Positions 10,616 through 23,400 are shown, numbered from the stretch's first letter. The stretch: 64,000 nt of DNA from Chaetoderma sp. LZ-2023a (GCA_034401795.1 CM067372.1:41024429-41088428), one strand, 5' to 3'. Notes: a model not told the origin generated them from the letters alone. Translations and numbers: made by a program.

Positions 10616-11194
10616 AGTGCAGCAAATGTCTTTGTTTTGTATGTTCATATGGCAGCATAAACAATATTATGACATAGAAGATACAAGCGTTCTACTTAAT
10701 AGGTTTTGAATTTGAAATCGTTTGTGATTTTTTATTGCATTGCGGAAATTTACCTGATTGAAATTTCATCAAGTAGTTAGTAACAGTATATGCTATTTAC
10801 TCAATTATGAGCCAATGTTTAACTGAACATGAATTTTCCATGTTTTCTACATAATAATTTAACACGCACGCATTAGAGCACGGATACATGCACGCACGCA
10901 CATCTCATATAGACTGATCATATAGCTGATATCAGATTATCTGTCAAACCTTTTGTTACCTCTTTCAGCCTTAATATACCAGCACTGTAATCTCTGGATC
11001 AAACCAAATAAAGAATTTGGGTGTTGTGGTTAAACGACCACCGAAACTTAGTCTCTTAATGCAAGTTGTCGAAAGATTATTTATGACATTGTGATTCTTT
11101 AAGATTCAATAAGACTTGAAATGGCAAACAATTGTACTAACCCTTTCAACCATGAAATCCTAGGATCCTGATTTCAAGTAAACACATTTAAGTG

Positions 11195-11557
11195 GTTGAA
11201 TATGAATATTTGAAGCAAATTTGATTGGAAACTATTGCAACACATCTTCAAGTCAAATTAGCTTCAAAATATTTAACGCTTTTATGGTCAAGCCAGACAG
11301 AATTGGCTTTTGTAATGGTCTTGAGGGATGTCCATTTGCAGTAAATACTGGTAAATATTGAGAAATAATCTCCTGTTGGTCTGCAAATGGCCATTTTCTG
11401 AGAAATTTTGAATTTTGTTGACCAAATTTGACTCAATAAGCGAGCCAATCATTCCAGTGGTAAAGTTTCAAGAGTAGTATTATCTTGACCTGCAAATGGA
11501 CATTCAATAAGCAAATGTTTTGATTTTCTTCACCAATCTTGATCATTAAAGGGTTAA
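11195..11557. mobile_element. R2 hairpin with an R1 element inserted in its right arm
   Basis: An R2 inner hairpin starts near 11195 (gttgaatatgaatatttgaag). Its right arm 'caaaatattTAAC' is interrupted exactly at a TTAA (11273-11276) by an R1 element ending at TTAA 11554-11557. The R1 part is longer than usual, with what looks like two partly merged arms. This shows R1 inserting at TTAA inside an older R2. Confidence 0.75.
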
Positions 11558-11579
11558 ATGATCACTATTATTGGCCCCG

Positions 11580-11915
11580 ATAGATAGGTGGCCTCTCAAA
11601 CAGTCTTCTCTGTACATCTGATATATCATTCAAGTATCTGACATTAGAATGAAATGTCACTTGCTAGCTGACATCACTATCAAAATGTGTATCGCCTGCA
11701 AAACTGGAAACTAACTTGGCTGGAGATGTTGCTGACTAGCAGCAACATTAGGCAGCAACATCTCTCAGTCAAAGTAGTTTCAAAATATTCAACAACTTAG
11801 CTGCATACCTTGAAATTTAGATTCAGAAATTTTCCGTTTCAAATCGATTCCAACGTGCGTAAAAAGTGTGCAGAGCCTGGCTAGAAATGGACCTGGCAAA
11901 GCTGGAAATAGCTAC
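11580..11915. mobile_element. R2 element, diverged copy (d)
   Basis: Inner hairpin at about 11705-11800 (actttggctgagag-type arms, central repeated 'gcagcaacat'). It is followed by the conserved segment 'ttcaaaatattcaacaactta', the 'gattccaac' and 'agcctggctag' tail, and an end near 'ctggaaatagctacc'. The left end is poorly defined. Confidence 0.65.
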
Positions 11916-12004
11916 CTCTGTTGTTCATCTGGTAACTAATGCTTCTATTTACCATCATTAATCATACTAAGCATGCAACATATTATCATACATTTACTCA
12001 CTCT

Positions 12005-14160
12005 ACTACGGTTGAGGGCCAAGTGAGCTTATGCCATGGCAAATGTCTGTTCATCATAATTTTTAGCTCACCTGGCCTGAAGAGCCAAGTGAGCTTATGT
12101 CGTGGCTACTGTCCGTTGTCCATCCATCAACTTTTTCTGATTTTCTATTTGATGTGTTGTCATGGCTGAACAGTATTTTTACTAACATTTAAGTGCCCGT
12201 TCTTTGTTCACATACTGTTTTAGGTGAGCGATGCATGACACTTGGCACTCTGTTCATTCAGTCATTCATTGTTTTATTAAAACATCAATTGGAATAAACT
12301 GAATGTATTAATTTAATGTGTCTTTGTGTCATTGTAGCTCGCCTTTACGAGCGTCATATGTTGGCTGCGGCTAAAGCTTGCATTTTGCTCATATATATCC
12401 TTATTATGAGCTCGCAAGTCTAAGTGAGCTTATGGCATGGCGATCGTCCATCGTCCATCAACTTTTCCTTTAAACTGCTTGCCGGATTTCAACCTAATTT
12501 GGCTGGAAGGGCCCTATTGGCTTCAGAACTTATATACACAATTTTGATTGATAAATTTGTGTGAAAATCTTAAATTTTATGAAAAACTCACTGGAAATAG
12601 TCAAAACGCAACTCATTAACCGCTTGTCGGGATTCAAATGAATCTGGCTGGAATGACCATTTTTCCATTATTGCCATATTTCCTATTGCCGGATTTCAAC
12701 CTAATCTGACTGGAACTTCAGAACTTATACACAGAATTTTGATTTGTCAATTCTTTTTGGTGAAAATGTTTTACTAATTACATATACCACCTCCTTGCAT
12801 TACTTAGCTCTTTCCTTCTCTCAAGGGAAGCATAATAATAATAATAATAATAATAGTCCATTTGTAACGCGCCAAAATCCATGCGCAGCATGCTCTAAGC
12901 GCTTAGAAAGCTTATCTAGAGTATTCTAGAAAAAATACAGATCAAGGTGTTGGATAACATTTTTGAAAGTAACATGTCTTGAGTCTAGATTTAAATGTGC
13001 TCAGGTTTGGGGATGTTTTGATGTCCAAAGGCAATTTATTCCATAGGATGGGAGCTGAGTAAGAGAATGTTTAATAGGAAGAACATTTACAGCCACCGTC
13101 TGATATTGTGGTTAGTGAGTGGGTATTTCTGGGTATTGAGTGACTAAAGGCTCCTTCAGGTATCTCCATACTCTCTCTAATGATGAGATCCATAGTAATT
13201 CGCTTGAATGCTATATCTCAGCATGAGGCATAAGGGCATCCAATACCCATAGCCTATACAACTGGTCATTAAGCACAATGACAACCTCATGTTTTACTAA
13301 TTACATATACCTTCATTTCAGCTTTAGTCAGATATTCAGAGACAAGTCAACATAAGATCAACTTCCTCTTCATGAATCTGCAAAAGCTGGATTATATAAC
13401 TGGATTTATTCAAATTAATGATGACACTGTTGCTATCAACAATGGTCATGTGATTGCTATCTGCCAATGAGGTTGTCATTGTCAAAATGACAGTGATCTG
13501 AAATCCAAAAGGCTGGCGGGCATCCTGAAAATTAGTTTCGAGATGAGAACTCATTTATCGGATCACTGAAACTGTATAGGGTGATTGAACTAGGTCTGGG
13601 AAAGAAACCTATTGAAATTGAAGATGATCCGAAATCCAATATGGCCGACCTTCACCAGTGGCCATCTTGGAAATTGGTTTCCGGATGATAACTCTAGGAT
13701 GGCTTAGCGGATCACTTCGAAACTTGCCCTAGGTTTGAGGAAGAAATCGCTATTTTCTGATAGATCTCATTCATTGGTTTGTCATCAGGCTGGGGTATTA
13801 TGCGCTGTTTGCAGAGCTTTTGTAGCAATATGTTTTAATATACAATTAGGTGAAGTGACAAAACTCAAGTTATCATTTGAGTGTTGACCGTGATACCCAA
13901 AAGCTTTTCTCTTGGAGCCATGATCCCATAAAGGTTCACAAACATACACTACTACTATACAAGAAAATAGAAACATAGAAATGGCTTCTGTTTTAACTCA
14001 TGACCAGCCAATGCATGAAAAAGGTTCATTAACTGTAGACTTGGCTGGAAGGATACTATGCTGGTAGGTTTCAGAAATTATATACAGAATTTTGATTCGT
14101 CAATTTTTCTGACGGCCATCTTGGATTAATCAGTTAAAATCCTACTCAGTCATGTCAGTA
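12005..14160. repeat. R5-related repeat remnants, 3' ends inverted
   Basis: At 12067-12095 the sequence 'agctcacctggcctgaagag' followed by 'ccaagtgagctt' is the R5 3' hairpin end seen on the minus strand. Related fragments occur at 12015 and 12407. To the right are repeated phrases such as 'ggatttcaacctaat', 'ctggctggaa' and 'ccatcttgg' typical of R5 bodies. An ATA microsatellite lies at 12833-12856. A separate repeat with 'gcgccaaaatccatgcgcag' lies at about 12857-13260. No conserved protein is encoded. Confidence 0.55.
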
Positions 14161-14509
14161 ACCACTTAATGGACAATTCCGGGATTGGTAAAAGTGTACT
14201 TCATTTGAAGGACTAGTATATGACTAACATATTGGATCCTAAATAAAAACAATAGACAAATAATACGAGTAATTATACCATCGTAAACATGGGATTATTT
14301 TATCTCCCGGGCAGCGCCATTTTCTTGCAACGAGAGCGAGATTTCACGAGATCCTGACGTCATCCCCCCACCAACGCTATCTTTGCAGAGCTGTACAGTA
14401 AATATGTATACGTATACGAGGCCTAATGTGTGCTAATCGTTAGGACATTGTCCAGTTAAGCTAGTAAGTGTTTCAAGTAATTCTAGTATCCGAAGTCGGT
14501 GGGGAATCG

Positions 14510-14683
14510 TTAACCCATTAATCTATCCTATCAGAATGTGTTCGTTTTGGTAACAATGCTGCTGTAAGTCAGTGCTGTGCACGACAGCAACACATTTCGG
14601 CAATAATTTTTTTTCAAAATGTACCCAGGCACTATCTCTGTAAGTAGGCTATTATGCACTTTACACCACGCGATAAGGGTTAA
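14510..14683. mobile_element. R4 TTAA element
   Basis: TTAACCCATTAATC at 14510 and CGATAAGGGTTAA ending 14683. The inner part contains 'gctgctgtaagtcagtgctg' with a matching 'gacagcaacac'. It is a third family with TTAACCC/GGGTTAA ends, short and non-coding. Confidence 0.7.
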
Positions 14684-14769
14684 ATAAAGTGGCACACTTG
14701 ACACGTGCGTATTGTCAAATTACTCAGCCGACAAGATACCGCTATAGCGTGTGTCGCAGGCAATGTACA

Positions 14770-16424
14770 CACCTGTGCAAAAGTTATGCACCACCCTATT
14801 TTTACGCACATGCGAGGGTATATTCATGTGCTATGAAGAAAGCAATAGCATAAACATTTATGTACCCATCCATCTTAGTGCAAGAGGTAATAATGCAACT
14901 AGATGAATGCTGATTATGATGGTGGGGAAACACTATGTTTTTGTTTGAACTTGAAAACGAGGCCTGAATATGGTTACGTTGACACAACTGACAACTATTG
15001 CCCTACAGTTGACACACGTGGCTAGATTGTCATTAATGGTGTCTGAAAACGAAGTTTAACATCTGTGCACGAGTTTGAGACTGTCATTATTAATACCGGG
15101 TATATCCACCTTGTGCCTGGATGACGGCCTGGACACGACGTCTCATGCTGGTCACCAACCGACTGATACGCCATTGTGGTATTCGTTGCCATTCAAGATG
15201 GAGTGCGTCTGTTAATTCCTGTAGGTTCTGCACAGGAGGATCCCTCCTTCTCACCATGTTTCCCAGAATGTCCCAGATATGCTCAATAGGTTTCATGTCA
15301 GGGCTCCTTGCTGGCCATGGTAGGGTTTCGATGGCATTCTGGCGGAGGTATTCATGCACAGCTCTAGCACGATGTGGTCGGGCGTTGTCATCCATGAATA
15401 TAGGGTGGGTTCCAGGTGCATGATTTACAAAATGAGGGACCACAACTCTATCCAGTATGGAATCTTGATATCTTTGTCCATTTAGTGTTCCAGGTACAGT
15501 CAACAGATCCAGCTTACAATCAAATGAGATGCACCCCCATATCATAACGGAACCTCCACCAAATGGAACTTCTTCCATGATGTTACGTTGGTCGTACGCC
15601 GTGCGTCTGGACCTCCATACACGAGTTCGACCATCTGTGGCATGAAGCAGGAACCGACTTTCATCGGACCAGTGTACCCGTCTCCAGGATCTCATGCTCC
15701 AGTGTCTTCTTTCGTTGCACCACCTCAGACGCTCCACTTTGTGGTGTGCAGTGAGGAGAGGACGTCTGACAGGTCTCCTAGCTTTCATGCCAGCAGCATA
15801 CAGTCTCCTTTTGACGGTAGACATTGACACTCTATTGCGCGTTTCCCATTGCTGGCTGAGCACTCTGCTGTTGGTGAATGGAGATCTCCTAACAAGGCGT
15901 ACTAGGGCTCGATCATCACGGGCAGTAGTCTTCTTCGGTCTTCCAGATCTAGGTGTGTCCTTCACCTCGTTAGTTTGCCCATGTTTTGCAATCAAACGAC
16001 TGATTACAGTATGGTTAATGTTCAGCTGTCTGCCAATCTCTCTGCATGACATACCAGTGGTATGCATGCCTATGATTTGCCATTTCACACGATCACTTAA
16101 CCTTCGTCTTGCCATAGCGGTTCACAATCAAGAGCTAATTCTCTCTGTACAAATAAACCACGGTCATGAACACAAAATTCCTAATCTTGTCGCCTAAATC
16201 TGTATGTAATGTTCTACACCTCAAACTGGACTTTTACATAACTGAACATGTGTGCTGTTTCCCGCCACGCACGGACATCAAGCGGCGTGAAGTCATGCAT
16301 GCATGTGCATTTCGTACTTGGAATTATGTCAGCTAACGCGGGGACAAAAAGTATGGCAGCCTAGTTGTACCATCATGTTTCTACGTTCTATTGTTTTTGC
16401 TGGTGCTTAACTTTTGCACAGGTG
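14770..16424 (-). mobile_element. Tc1-like transposon, copy A
   Basis: Terminal inverted repeats CACCTGTGCAAAAGTTATGC (14770) and its near-complement ending GCACAGGTG (16424). The element is 1655 bp long with one transposase gene. It inserted inside element W. The right flank is TA; the left flank reads CA, so the expected TA duplication is slightly altered. It is almost identical to copy B at 37800-39456. Confidence 0.95.
15090..16115 (-). CDS. Tc1 transposase (DD34E), intact frame
   Basis: A 341-residue uninterrupted protein, the usual length for Tc1/mariner transposases. The N-terminal paired-type helix-turn-helix region covers about residues 1-60 (VKWQIIGMHTTGMSCREIG). A GRPKKTT linker lies near residue 59-65 and a second DNA-binding helix region follows. 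The catalytic core has HWSDESRF with the first aspartate (about residue 150), MDDNARPHR with the second, and PDMKPIEHIWD with the glutamate. I count 34 residues between the last two catalytic residues, giving DD34E. The enzyme would cut at the inverted repeats and insert at TA. The residue before PIE is lysine here but asparagine in copy B; most relatives I know have asparagine, so activity is uncertain. Plus-strand open frames over this gene are shadows. Confidence 0.95.
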   Translation of the reverse strand: MARRRLSDRVKWQIIGMHTTGMSCREIGRQLNINHTVISRLIAKHGQTNEVKDTPRSGRPKKTTARDDRALVRLVRRSPFTNSRVLSQQWETRNRVSMSTVKRRLYAAGMKARRPVRRPLLTAHHKVERLRWCNERRHWSMRSWRRVHWSDESRFLLHATDGRTRVWRSRRTAYDQRNIMEEVPFGGGSVMIWGCISFDCKLDLLTVPGTLNGQRYQDSILDRVVVPHFVNHAPGTHPIFMDDNARPHRARAVHEYLRQNAIETLPWPARSPDMKPIEHIWDILGNMVRRRDPPVQNLQELTDALHLEWQRIPQWRISRLVTSMRRRVQAVIQAQGGYTRY

Positions 16425-17413
16425 TATATATATATATTTCAAGAAAACATATGATAATATTGCCGGAAGCACAGAACCGATTGTAATAATTCTGATACCT
16501 ACCTGTAGCTGCAAATTCGAAGATTTATATAATGCTATGGATGGTAGAATCAGCCTAATGGGTCAAGATACACTCTGCGGGAAAAACTAAGTCAGCAAAA
16601 TTTCAAGCAAAAATTTCAGGATGCGCTCTATCCACCATCCCATATCAGAATGAGTATTTCAGCTACAATGACACAATTTACTGTGCCGAAGCTTTACAAT
16701 GTTATCACATAACGGGAAAAATTCCATCAAAATATCCTAATTACTGAAATTACTAGCTTGCCGGGCAATATTGATCAGCGATGAAAGTCTCAGATTTTGT
16801 GTCAAAATGTTAATTCATTTGGTGATATCTCTGGAAATATTCACGTGAGCAAAATTATAATAGGTCAGGCAAATAGCCATTTCTTTCAGCTTTAAGCACA
16901 CTCCAATTTAATGACAATACGCAAAGATAGAGTGCGAGACAAAAACCATCTCATGCCGAATTTTACCAAAAAAGGATAACATATTCTCAGATCGTATCTT
17001 AGATGAATTTTTTTTATATATTCCAGTCTTTTGAACCTCTTGTCCGATATTAACATCCATTATATCATACTAATCCCGAGGTCGGCACCTATTTAGAGAT
17101 CCTAGAATCATTGGAATCGCTTCAGCGGTTCGTTTGCTATTATCATTTACGTATACTTCCTTAAAATATATACCAGTATCCCTAGGCCTCACGCCTCCAG
17201 TCATAGCAATAGCGGTGGTACGGGGCTGACATCGCTAGACACGATAAAATGGCAGCGCCCCGATGTGCGAAAAATTGTCAATTTTACAGAGTTTATCTAG
17301 CGATAGTTGGTTACGCTATTTCTATTTGGTTATTATTCTGGCGCAATTTCATTAAACATGTAATAATCTTTCAAATAAAGCACACTTTTTATCATCCCGG
17401 AACTGTCCTTTAA
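16425..17413. other. Interior and right end of element W
   Basis: Non-coding sequence right of Tc1 copy A. It contains 'aaaatggcagcgcccc' near 17250, the counterpart of the left subterminal module. No gene is seen. Confidence 0.55.
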
Positions 17414-17419
17414 CTGATT

Positions 17420-17870
17420 TCTAGAAAATTTCAGAAAATCCAAGGTTGTCGTCAAAAGCCTACTCCTCATTAACCACTTGGCCTATTTTATAGCAAACTG
17501 TTGGAAGAATCCTAGTGGTATGCTTCAGAAATTGTATACAGAATTTTGATTGGTCAATATTTTCAAAGCCATCTTGAATTTTCCGAAAAATGGTGGGAAA
17601 TTGTTTAAAATGCTACTCCACATTAACTGATTGCGTAATTTCAACCAGACTTGGACGGAAGGATACTAGGCTGGTAGGTATCATAACGTATACAGAATTT
17701 TTCTGCCGACCATCTTGGATTTTTTGAAAATCTCATTAACTGCTTGACCAATTTCAAGCAATCTCAGCTGAAAGGACCCTAGAGTGGTGTACTTCAGAGG
17801 TGGTATACAGAATTTTGGTAAATTTGGCCATCTTGGATTTCCAAAACTTATCCATCATGTCTATTTAAAT
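17420..17870. repeat. R5-related repeat, tandem units
   Basis: Three diverged units of about 120 bp, each containing phrases like 'ctactcctcattaacc', 'cagaattttgattgg' and 'gccatcttg(g/a)att'. These are common in R5 bodies. Non-coding. Confidence 0.55.
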
Positions 17871-18120
17871 GTAAATGGTTCAAGAATGCTAATGGTCCAG
17901 TTCTGGGAACTGAATCTGTTATGTTAACAACACTGGGATTTCAACTAGAAAGGCATGTTTCACATGTAGATCCCTACATAAAATACACATCTCTCACGAC
18001 ATGTGGGTAAGACTAGCTATCTTAATAAACACCTCACATTGTAGCCCTAAAAGCCAGGACGAATGGTGCTTGAGTAAGCGTGATTGTATTTTGTTCTATT
18101 ATCAAGAGCAACTCTAATAT

Positions 18121-18354
18121 TTAACTCTCGAATGGCCAGCTCGGTTAAAACTGGTCTCTACAGGGGTCCTGAGAAATGTCCATATGTGGGCCCAGAGATT
18201 TTTTAAATGTTATCACTGGAATGACTGCCTCGATAACCGAACCAGTCATTCCAGTGGTACAATTCCAAAAATAATTTTCTCTTGGCCTGCAAATGGATAT
18301 TTACTAAGAAAGAATTTTCATTTTCTTAACAAATCTTTAGCATTTAGTGGTTAA
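18121..18354. mobile_element. R1 palindromic TTAA element
   Basis: TTAA at 18121-18124 and 18351-18354. The central palindrome 'tcactggaatgactgcctcg' / 'cagtcattccagtggt' is nearly perfect. The left arm carries 'ggtcctgagaaatgtccat'. Confidence 0.88.
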
Positions 18355-18769
18355 GACTCAATGATCAAGTGATATTTAAAATCTATTCAGAGTCGGAGGA
18401 ACAATTTCTGATACTACGCTAAGAGGAAAGTGTATTCATGAATTCAGTGATTGTCTTGGAGGGGCTGTCAAGTTGACAATAATCTGTGACAAAATAATAT
18501 TCAGACCATTTATTTACATCGATTCATAGAAAGCAATTACAAGGTACAGTAGCTGAGATGTTTGTTTTATTTTATCAGTCATTTAAAAAGTACTGTCTTA
18601 ACATCATAGTATAATATTTTTAATATTGCTGCTATAAAAGTATTATTTGACAATCGTGAATCGCATAGTTTAACCACTTTTATTATGACTTCCCAGATAT
18701 AAAAAATGCCACAGATGATCTAGAAAACATTTTGATGTTGATAACTAATATGATCTGTAAGAATTGCGG

Positions 18770-19079
18770 TAGTTCACCGGGCCGTCAAAATGGCTTCTGT
18801 AGTTGTCTTGAAGTTCCGATTCGCAGAACAACAGAAGACTATTTTTGGAAATTTACCCCTGAAATAACTGGCTCGATAAACAAGCCAGTCATTCCAGTGG
18901 CAAATTTCCAAAAATAGTCTTATCTTGGTCTTCAAATGGACATTTTCTTGATCAAATTTGAGGGTTAAAATACAGACCACAAGCCAGTCATTCCAGTGGC
19001 AAATTTCCAAAAATAGTCTTATCTTGGTCTTCAAATGGACATTTTCTTGATCAAATTTGAGGGTTAAAATACAGACCAG
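18770..19079. mobile_element. R1 copy with duplicated right arm
   Basis: A single R1 left arm and centre (18770-18880) are followed by a right arm ending GAGGGTTAA at 18968. The next ~100 bp repeats that right arm (agccagtcattccagtggca ... gagggttaaaatacagacca) almost identically, so two right arms stand head to tail (about 18883-18980 and 18981-19079). Confidence 0.85.
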
Positions 19080-19440
19080 AAAAGATGTCCTTTAGTGTAG
19101 AATGTGTCAACAACACTATTCAATGACGTTCAGCTAAAATTCCATTAATGTTTAATGACCCGCGAAAAGTAGATCACATTGATGAAATGTTGATACATGG
19201 TACACTTTGACATTGACAGACACACCAGGGCATAATTTAGAATTTGACATTTCCATATCATGGATTTCTATGCACATTATAAACTGTATAGTTTCCAGCA
19301 AAAATGTATAGCAATTAATGCCAACGTAATGAAAATCAATGATTAATTACAATGAATCGTGTAAAATTTTGCGTAGCACATATAGCTTTATACAGGATGC
19401 AGAATGTACAGTAACTGCCAAAATATGTGTAGAAAATTGA
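19080..19440. other. Intergenic, no gene seen
   Basis: AT-rich, no conserved coding sequence or known repeat recognised. Confidence 0.5.
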
Positions 19441-19484
19441 GATGCGATACCAGATAAATTATGCCCTGTACACGCATATGTGCG

Positions 19485-19930
19485 TGCAAGCACACACACC
19501 TGGGGCGGAGCCATCATATGGCCTAGTCATATATCAAATCTGGCTGAATTTTGTCCAATGGTTTCAGAAGTTGCAACTGTTGCATTACAATCAAATTGAC
19601 GGTTTGACACCCCACACACACACACCCACACACACCAGGCGCAGCCAAATGTATATGTCCTCCTGCACGCTGCAATCATATGGATAATTCGTACCACATT
19701 TACTTGAATTCCATCCAACAGTTTCAGAGCAGTTGCATTACAATCAATCTGATCTTTTGACACCCCCCACCCCGCCCCCATTCCTCTGGGGACGCAGCCA
19801 TATGTAAATGTCCTCTTAACCTCCGTAATCATAAGGGTAATTCACATACAAAATTTCGTTGTATTCTCTCCAATGGTTTCGGAGGAATTGTGTTACAATC
19901 AATTTCCACATGCACAGGCAGACAGGTATG
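19485..19930. repeat. Tandem repeat of ~150-180-bp units with CA tracts
   Basis: Three diverged units share 'ttgcattacaatcaa' or 'tgttacaatcaat', 'tttgacacccc', and 'gcagcca(aa/ta)tgta'. The spacers are CA-rich (for example near 19610-19640). Open frames on both strands here reflect repetition. Confidence 0.7.
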
Positions 19931-20282
19931 GCGGTATAATCCCCACTTTTCCTCGAAAAAATGTGAGGATAATCAATCTTATACTAGTTAAGTGAAATAT
20001 TTACATGTTTATGTGATTATGTCAAGTGAATGCTATGCTACTTTGAATGTGATGAAAATTACCACTAACCACTGGCCGGTTGATGATGGTAAATAGTTAG
20101 TTAACCATCACGGGTTCGCCTGGAATCTAGTCAACTATGGTTAAGTATGGTTAGAAAGTCGGACTTGATTCTGATTCATCTGTTCTGGCACTTCAATTAG
20201 CTAAATTTATCTGGTGTGATCCCAGAGATGTATCCATTAAATGCTTATCGTATTTATATTAGGAACAGAACTCTTCCATTGA

Positions 20283-20421
20283 TTATCTTGATGAACTGGA
20301 GCTGGATCGACTATAGCGTCGTCTACGTGCAGGTGAACGGGAGCGTGACTTAGAGCGAGTTGGACTGCGACGTTTCGGCGGTGGACTTCTCCGCCTGGGT
20401 GGTGGTGGTGGAGGTGGTGAT
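20283..20421 (-). CDS. RNPS1: RNPS1 terminal exon: RS/proline-rich tail
   Basis: The acceptor TTTCAG precedes 20421. The exon encodes SPPPPPPPRRRSPPPKRR, then RSKSRSRSPARRRRYSRS and a final SSSSSSR before TAA at 20283-20285. The phase agrees with the 32552 donor (AG+A, arginine). RS-rich tails of this kind mediate contacts with splicing factors in this family. Confidence 0.93.
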
Positions 20422-23400
20422 CTGAAATTCAATGAATATTTAATATAACTGTAGTCAAACAAATCAAGATACCTTGGGAGAAACTTTATAACTAGCACTC
20501 TATAAGTTAAATGACTCGCCTGTACGGTTTGTCGATTATTTTTTTGTTTAGCTAAACACAAGACTATAACTTTAAAGCAGCTGCCTTCATCAATGGAAAA
20601 GTGACACTTATATTTCACTTTCTTCTTCGTAAGCAAGAGTGCAAGACAACAAGAAGTCTGTGGAATTAAATGACTCCCATGACCTCTTCAAAGTCAACAA
20701 GAGGTCCAAGGGTCTTAGCGCTCACCTGGACCATTATCATTTGAACCACTAGCATTTGAACAGATTATAATACTTTAAATTCAGAAACAAGACATAAAAT
20801 AAAAAATTGGAATTCAGTACGCACAATATTTAGCAAATTAAGGATGGATGCTAAGCACAGAATCAGGGTGAAAATGCGGTTCCATCCAGCCAATGAAGAA
20901 AATCAAATATGGCAACCAAGTGCAAAATTTTGATTGGTCTGTCAACCATATTTTATCGCGATCAAGTTCGCTTGAACAAATTTTATTCGCCCTTAGTTAT
21001 TCATAAAATGATCTGATGAGTTTCAGCATGATCCGTACAGCAGTTCCTGATATGTCATTTTGGAAAACAATATGGTCATTAAAACAAGCCGCGTAAGGGG
21101 TCTGCATCACTCACCTAGAACACTGGCCAGTGATTTTTCTGTACCGGTATGTATCTTTGACATAATTTCAGAGAAACTTCGGAAAATCCAAGATGGCTGC
21201 CAAAAAATTTACTAACCCTACCATCTATGGTTGGAAGAAGTCATTCTTATGAAATTAGGTGATCCAAGATGGCCACATAAGCATTTGGTCAATCAAGTTC
21301 ACTCGAACAGACTGGGTTTAGCTGTTGCCCTAGATGATGTTTCATGAGTTTCGAAACAATCCCCCAAGCGGTTTCAGATAAGAGTTTTAAAGATCTTTCT
21401 AAAAATCGACCATAATCCAAGATCGCCACTGGCTAAATTGGCCAAGTGGCTTTGTTTGAACAAACTTGGATCTCTATGCTCTAAGGATGCTTCCTGCCAA
21501 ATATAATCGAAATTGGCCCAGCGGTTCTCGATAAGACATTAATAATTTCCCATTGCTTTAGTATGGGTGCTGTGGTTCTCCCAAGTTGGCCGCCAAACCA
21601 AATCTGACAGTTTTGAACGTGGCAAATTTGAAATCAGAATACCTAAAAACCTATGTAAAACCAAGTTCCGCTTTAAAATCCATCAAATACAAAAATCCAA
21701 TATGGCCACCAAACATGCTACATTTTGATTGGTTCACGGTGGACATGTTTTTTAGTGAATCAATTTTCCTTGGAAAAACTTTAATGCCTAATCATATCTC
21801 CCAAATTTCAGCCTGATCCATTCAGTGGTTTCTGGAGAAGTCGTTTTCGTGAAAACTAGGTCATCCAGAAGTGGTCCTCCAGGATGCCGCCCGAAGCATT
21901 TGCCCAATCACGTTCACTTGAACAAAGTTTGGTCAGCTGTTGCCCTAACTGATGTTTCATGAGTTTTGAATCTAGCCCCCACGCAGTTTTGGAGATTTTT
22001 AAGACGTTTAAAAAAAAAAATTGGCCAAAATCCAAGATGGCCACCAAACCACATTGGCCGATCGTCTTCCTTTGAAATCCATATATGTCCTAAGGATGCT
22101 TCTGGCCAAATTATAATTGAAATGGGCCCAGTGGTTCTTGAGAAGCTGTTTAAAGAAAAGGTAGACAGTCTTTAAATTTGATTCAAATTTCTTGTGATAA
22201 AGAGTGGGAGGCAATGGAACAGCTTTTACTATCTATGTACAAATAGATGAAATCACTTGCTTATGTACGATGTGGCTGCTTATGTACGATGTGGAGGGTG
22301 TCCACGGGATCAGCATGAAATACGAAAATATGAGCTAGCGAGATCTGAAAATGAGGCATCAAATTCTTCAATCAATGAGCGCCTGAATAACGTAATATAT
22401 ACTATATAGAGGAATTTCATTCATAAATGCACACTAATCGGAGTTCCATAAAGGGTGATTTGAACAGCATCTAATCAGATTATTCCACTAAGTACTATGT
22501 CATTAGACATTAACTGGATGTTTTCCCAGGAACTGCCAACTTTTCGCGGGTTATTTGAACTTATTTTATTTTGCCTTTCACGTAACTGATGTGCATTTGC
22601 ATGGAATTTTAGGAACTGGAAGTCAAATATAAAATGTCTACTTAAACAGCATCTCGAATTATATTCATAAATATGGGCATCCAGAATGGCTGGAATGAGC
22701 CATCTTACGTGCGTTAGCCGAGTCAACTGGACACAAAAAAATATAACGCATATTTCACAGAGCTACCGATTGGCTGGTTTTGACCAATACAATTCTTTTG
22801 TTTACATATTTTACTTTGTTATAGGGTTGCACGATTTTTGCTTTGAAACATCACGATCGATTTTTTTTTTAAACTACGATTTTCGATTAAATCGCATGTC
22901 CAAATTCCCAAAAGCATAAACCGGGGTAACGTGAAGGGCACCAAAACTGGAACTTGGAATTTCTAGAAAAAGTTGAAATAAATGATACAAAAATATCACA
23001 AAATTAGAACACAATTTCATGCGACAAATTCTTACCATCCTACGTCTATGCTTAATGTATATCTTATATCCATAATCGCGGGAGTGAAATTATTAATTGG
23101 GACCGCCTAAATATTGCGTATAGTTTAATAAAGATCGTTTATTTCATCAAAATTTGACATAAAATGTCGTCGAGTAAAAATATAAATCCCGCTTCTGCTT
23201 ATAGCCTCCATTTGTAGGACGAGTTTAGGTCATTACCTGAGTGGGGCAAAGATGCTAATATTAGTACCTGGGCAGATACTGAGCAATCCATATACATAGG
23301 ACAGTAACTTTGAGTAACTACGATAGCAACGGTGTAAACTCGTCCTATAGTGCAGTTTATAGTTGCTTTCAGAATGTACGATTTACATTTAAGAGTAATC

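Larger units (their letters stand above)
14166..17413. mobile_element. TTAA-bounded element W (host of R4 and a Tc1 copy)
   Basis: Terminal inverted repeat of roughly 45-60 bp: TTAATGGACAATTCCGGGAT at 14166, matched on the right by atcCCGGAACTGTCC and TTTAA ending 17413. Subterminal matches include 'aaaagtgtacttcatttgaa' against the complement of 'aataaagcacacttttt'. Near the left end lies a module with 'cgccattttcttgcaacgag' and a TGACGTCA site at 14354-14361. Removing the nested R4 (14510-14683) and Tc1 (14770-16424) leaves about 1.4 kb without coding potential. Confidence 0.7.

Noticed and set aside
15121..16197. Plus-strand open frames of 100, 79 and 167 residues
   Set aside because: They are antisense to the Tc1 transposase; the same shadows occur antisense to copy B at 38027-39103.
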